The notes under the pieces: generated by a model
The model's database searches: none
What the model was told of the DNA's origin: nothing
The model's input: only the letters and a program-made list of their open reading frames with translations
Made by a program: the position numbers and the translations under genes
Assembly (NCBI GenBank): GCA_902459845.2
Contig: CABPSV020000248.1
Location: 1 to 21,216 of the forward strand
DNA from: Hepatocystis sp. ex Piliocolobus tephrosceles
Lineage: Eukaryota > Apicomplexa > Aconoidasida > Haemosporida > Plasmodiidae
Direction of reading: 5' to 3'
Length of the DNA: 21,216 nucleotides
In this document: positions 18,056 to 21,216 of the stretch, in pieces
Numbering within the stretch: position 1 is the first letter of the stretch
How the letters are laid out: the number at the start of each line of letters is the position of its first letter

Positions 18056-19939
18056 CTAGTAACACACTAACCCATCATTGACGCTGCAAACATCTTTCCA
18101 AGTGCCATTGTTCTTCAAAATTTTATAAGCCCTTTTCATTTCGTTTATAATTATTTTATAATTTTGCGGTAAAATGTTTGCAACATTTTTACCTACTTCA
18201 AATGGGTTATCAACAAAAAAAAAGTAAGAATCATAATTTTTAGAAGCTTGAAAATTATCGTAATAAGCATTTATATCTCTAATAGCTATAATACCACTTT
18301 TATATTTATATCCATAAAATTTAAAAAAGTCGATTAATAAGGTGGACGTATCTACATACTTACTTTTTTTACTGCTATCACTTTTAGTAAAACCACTATC
18401 ACTGTTTAACTTTTCTAATTCCTCTCTTATTATATTCATGTCCTGACAATATTTACAATCAATTCCCATGATATAAACGGATTGATCATTTCTTTTAACA
18501 GATATATCTTGTAAAGAAGGTAAAATTTTCGGTTCTATAACTGACTGTAAAAAATGAATAATCATTAAAATTAAAGAAAAAGATGATAAGAATCCTTTAG
18601 ATCTATCATTTATATTTCTACATTTTGCCCAATATTTAATTGCTATACCTAGAATTTGTAATCTTCTATCAATACTAACATATTTTTGAATTAATTTTGA
18701 GTTAACAACAGCTAATATATTATTTATAGATATATCACATGACAATTTAAAATATGATTGTAAATCGTTACAAGCAAAATGTACAATTGGTATTTTAGCA
18801 GAGAACCTCTGTTCAATTATACCACCATTATAATTATTTAAAATATAACATATTTTTTTTAAAAATGTTATTTGATCTTTTCTATTAACCAATAATGGTA
18901 TTTGTATACATATATCTATATCACTACATTTCATCCAAAAACCATTTATAATAGAACCAAAAGGTGTAACATAACAATTTTTATAATATTTGTTTATTTC
19001 GTTTTGTAAAAAACTTAAAAACTTTTTTATATTTGTTATATCAGTTGGAGAAGGTCTTAAAGATACTTCCAATGCTTCTAATTCATCATTTAAATCATTC
19101 CTTCTGTTTGGTTCGTTTCGGTTGTTATACCTATCCCTATCGTTATTATTAATATTATTATTATTACTACTATTATTATTACTACTATTATTATTACTAC
19201 TATTATTATTATTATTATTATTACTACTATTATTATTATTTAGGTATGAGTTAAGATATGTTCTTATTTCTGTATTTTCAAGTTTATCCCTATGAATACT
19301 GTTGGTGTCACATGTAATATGATCAACTGCAGTTATAGCAACAGGACTAAAAGTCTCTTTATCTTTCATTATAATGTTTTTCTCTACATCACCTACCTTA
19401 CTAGTATATGAATAATTACTCCTCTGTTCACCTATACTATTATTACTTTGATTAATATTATTATATGTAGACGTATTATCAATTTTTGTTGATTCTACCT
19501 TAATAGTTAACAATTGATTATTCTTGTTACATGTTTTGTTTTCATAATATTTATATAATTTTGTACATTCAAAAGTTTGTTCTTCATTTTTTTTTTTATT
19601 TCGTTGTAAATTATGTAATAAAACATTTTGATCATATAAATCTTCTCTACAGCTGTTACTACTACTACTACTACTACCGATTTCATAATCGTTATCACAT
19701 ACTGTATCATTTACTTTAACGTTAGTTAAATAGATTTTTTTTTCACATTCCTTTATTACTACCTCCTCAGAGTTACATTGTTCTTTACTACTATGAAATT
19801 TATTATATATTATTAAGTTCGTACAAAAGGAAAAATTCGGAAATGGACAATTTTGTTTTGCAAAAATAAAACTAGTGATGCAAGTCCTTCGATGTTTTTT
19901 TACTAAATGTGAAAACATCAGAAACTTTTTAATTTTCAT
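18056..19939 (-). CDS. TUTase/non-canonical poly(A) polymerase (Cid1 family)
   Basis: The protein should add U or A nucleotides to RNA 3' ends. Its 627 aa include the family's GS motif (G328, S329), the DxD pair D340 and D342 in SDIDICI, and the third catalytic Asp D402 in KLSCDISINN. The central region continues with DRRLQILGIAIKYWAKC and SKGFLSSFSLILMIIHFLQ, as in human TUT4/7, and ends with a PAP-associated segment (LLIDFFKFYGYKY, then IAIRD). Residues 1-52 contain no Asp or Glu and many Lys, Arg, Ser and Phe, resembling a mitochondrial or other organellar presequence. Asn and Ser runs lie between (about 80-290). U versus A preference cannot be read from the sequence. The start ATG is preceded by a tiny uORF. 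It converges with the RMI1-like gene. Confidence 0.88.
   Translation of the reverse strand: MKIKKFLMFSHLVKKHRRTCITSFIFAKQNCPFPNFSFCTNLIIYNKFHSSKEQCNSEEVVIKECEKKIYLTNVKVNDTVCDNDYEIGSSSSSSNSCREDLYDQNVLLHNLQRNKKKNEEQTFECTKLYKYYENKTCNKNNQLLTIKVESTKIDNTSTYNNINQSNNSIGEQRSNYSYTSKVGDVEKNIIMKDKETFSPVAITAVDHITCDTNSIHRDKLENTEIRTYLNSYLNNNNSSNNNNNNNSSNNNSSNNNSSNNNNINNNDRDRYNNRNEPNRRNDLNDELEALEVSLRPSPTDITNIKKFLSFLQNEINKYYKNCYVTPFGSIINGFWMKCSDIDICIQIPLLVNRKDQITFLKKICYILNNYNGGIIEQRFSAKIPIVHFACNDLQSYFKLSCDISINNILAVVNSKLIQKYVSIDRRLQILGIAIKYWAKCRNINDRSKGFLSSFSLILMIIHFLQSVIEPKILPSLQDISVKRNDQSVYIMGIDCKYCQDMNIIREELEKLNSDSGFTKSDSSKKSKYVDTSTLLIDFFKFYGYKYKSGIIAIRDINAYYDNFQASKNYDSYFFFVDNPFEVGKNVANILPQNYKIIINEMKRAYKILKNNGTWKDVCSVNDGLVCY
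19141..19245 (-). repeat. Trinucleotide AAT/AGT repeat coding Asn and Ser runs
   Basis: AAT and AGT codons in the minus-strand frame repeat to code blocks of Asn separated by Ser-Ser within the nucleotidyltransferase gene. The repeat lies before the catalytic domain, so it should form a disordered linker. Confidence 0.9.
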
Positions 19940-19944
19940 TTCAT
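19936..19944 (-). promoter_or_regulatory. Two-codon uORF whose stop overlaps the nucleotidyltransferase start
   Basis: The minus strand reads ATG-AAA-TGA, with the TGA overlapping the main ATG at 19939. This allows stop-restart coupling if the leader is transcribed. The effect is inferred. Confidence 0.35.
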
Positions 19945-20068
19945 TATGTTTTCCACACCCCTTCTCCTTCTTCTTTTTCCTTTTTTTCTTCTTTTCCTTA
20001 TTCTCTTTTTTTTTTTTTTTTTCTCATTATCGCATTGTTGCGCATGGACACATATATGTACATAAATT

Positions 20069-20108
<40 letters not shown>

Positions 20109-20389
20109 TTGTGCCTTTTGCAATATTTAATTTATTTTTTTTTTACATACATATACGTTTTTCCCCTCACAACGTTTCAAAAAAATAATGTATGCTTATT
20201 TATACATATTATGTATACGATAATGTAAGATTCATTTTAATTGTTCTATATTCACTTGCGAGTTTTCATAACGTTGCTATGTTATAATATATGCATGTAA
20301 AAATAAGATTACAATTTTTTCTTTTCTTTTTTTAAAACACAATATTAAACAAAATAAATAAAAAATTTTCTATTCATTTCAAGTGGGTA

Positions 20390-20471
<82 letters not shown>

Positions 20472-21151
20472 CACGATTATCCCTCAAATATTTTTTTTAA
20501 AATTCGTAATGTTGCTACTGTGTTAGTTAACGCGGTAATATACTACATAACATATAAAATATATGTACATATATATATATACATTTTGTTGTTACCTTTT
20601 TTTTTTTTTTTATGGCTGGAAAAAAAAAAAAAAAAAAAAAAACTATAATATCTATAATATCTATAATAGCAAAGTTTTACTATTACTTAACCCGCATTTG
20701 TTACGTCGCTTGTATTGAATATACATATATATATATATATATATATTTTAAAAAAAGTTGAAAGCTATAATAGTTAAATAACTATTCAAAAACTAACGAA
20801 CTAATAAAAAGTAGGTTAATTGAATAAAAAAATACATTAACCAATTTTTAGTTTGTTTTAAAATTTGATAAGCACATGCAAACTAAAAACTGTTTATTCG
20901 TATGTTCACCCATTTGATTTCATATTCATTTTACATATACTGACGCAAATAATTAAAGGACATAATATTTTAAAAGCGTTTATATTGGGGAAAGTTAAAA
21001 ATATAATTATACAAAATTTATTTAAAAGATTATATACACAAATATAAATATGCTCATGCAATATCTATACATATCGATGTGTTTACATTACACTAAATAT
21101 ACATATATATGTTGTCTGCTTACATATATACTATATATGTATGTAACAAAA
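19940..21151. other. AT-rich spacer upstream of the nucleotidyltransferase gene
   Basis: The left end must hold the promoter and leader of the minus-strand nucleotidyltransferase gene. The rest has T/C-rich runs near 19970-20030, TA runs at about 20071-20103 and 20722-20745, an A77 run, and a T15/A20 pair near 20598-20642. No coding frame here is convincing. Confidence 0.65.
20393..20469. repeat. A77 homopolymer
   Basis: Seventy-seven A in a row, the second-longest homopolymer here, about 450 bp upstream of the nucleotidyltransferase start. The exact length is uncertain. Confidence 0.85.
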
Positions 21152-21216
21152 ATGAGAAACTCAGTTTCAGAACATAGAAATAAAAAAATAATAATGAAAA
21201 TGATAATAATGATAAT
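21152..21216 (+). CDS. Possible start of a further gene, cut by the window end
   Basis: An ATG at 21152 in an AAAAATGAG context opens a frame that stays open for 21 codons to the window edge, coding MRNSVSEHRN and then Lys/Ile/Met-rich residues. The context suits a Plasmodium start, but the length is too short to judge. Confidence 0.22.
   Translation, partial: MRNSVSEHRNKKIIMKMIIMI

Noticed and set aside
20865..21047. 60-codon plus-strand frame in the right spacer
   Set aside because: It does not begin with ATG (TTG) and resembles nothing.

Overview
The window looks like nuclear DNA of a malaria parasite (genus Plasmodium). The spacers are extremely A+T-rich and full of homopolymers (up to 95 T) and TA repeats. 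The coding regions are Asn/Lys-rich with low-complexity inserts, introns have GT..AG ends, and one gene carries an apicoplast-type leader. The species cannot be fixed by eye. From memory, the neighbours CysRS and MetAP1b, with an FAD synthetase and a YJU2-like gene close by, match the order on P. falciparum chromosome 10; a synteny search should confirm this.

Layout. 1-3294: gene-free AT-rich spacer. 3295-4425 (+): FAD synthase (FMN adenylyltransferase). 4426-5636: convergent spacer with a 20-bp minisatellite. 5637-6719 (-): YJU2/CWC16 splicing factor. 6720-8138: spacer with an 18-copy 12-bp array and a T40/A45 foldback. 8139-10699 (-): cysteinyl-tRNA synthetase in three exons; the first exon encodes a signal-plus-transit leader. 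10700-11608: divergent promoter region with T48 and T95-G9 tracts. 11609-13378 (+): methionine aminopeptidase 1b. 13379-15237: spacer with two simple-sequence arrays. 15238-17601 (+): a protein read here as RMI1-like, with 14 copies of an octapeptide. 17602-18055: convergent spacer. 18056-19939 (-): TUTase/non-canonical poly(A) polymerase with a presequence-like N-terminus. 19940-21216: spacer, possibly with the first codons of another + strand gene at 21152.

The genes are housekeeping functions (cofactor synthesis, splicing, tRNA charging, N-terminal Met removal, genome stability, RNA tailing) and do not form an operon. Genes alternate between convergent and divergent pairs. The most interesting points are the splice architecture that could give CysRS an apicoplast and a cytosolic form, the RMI1 reading of an otherwise low-complexity protein, the possibly organellar nucleotidyltransferase, and tiny upstream ORFs touching or overlapping the start codons of four genes.
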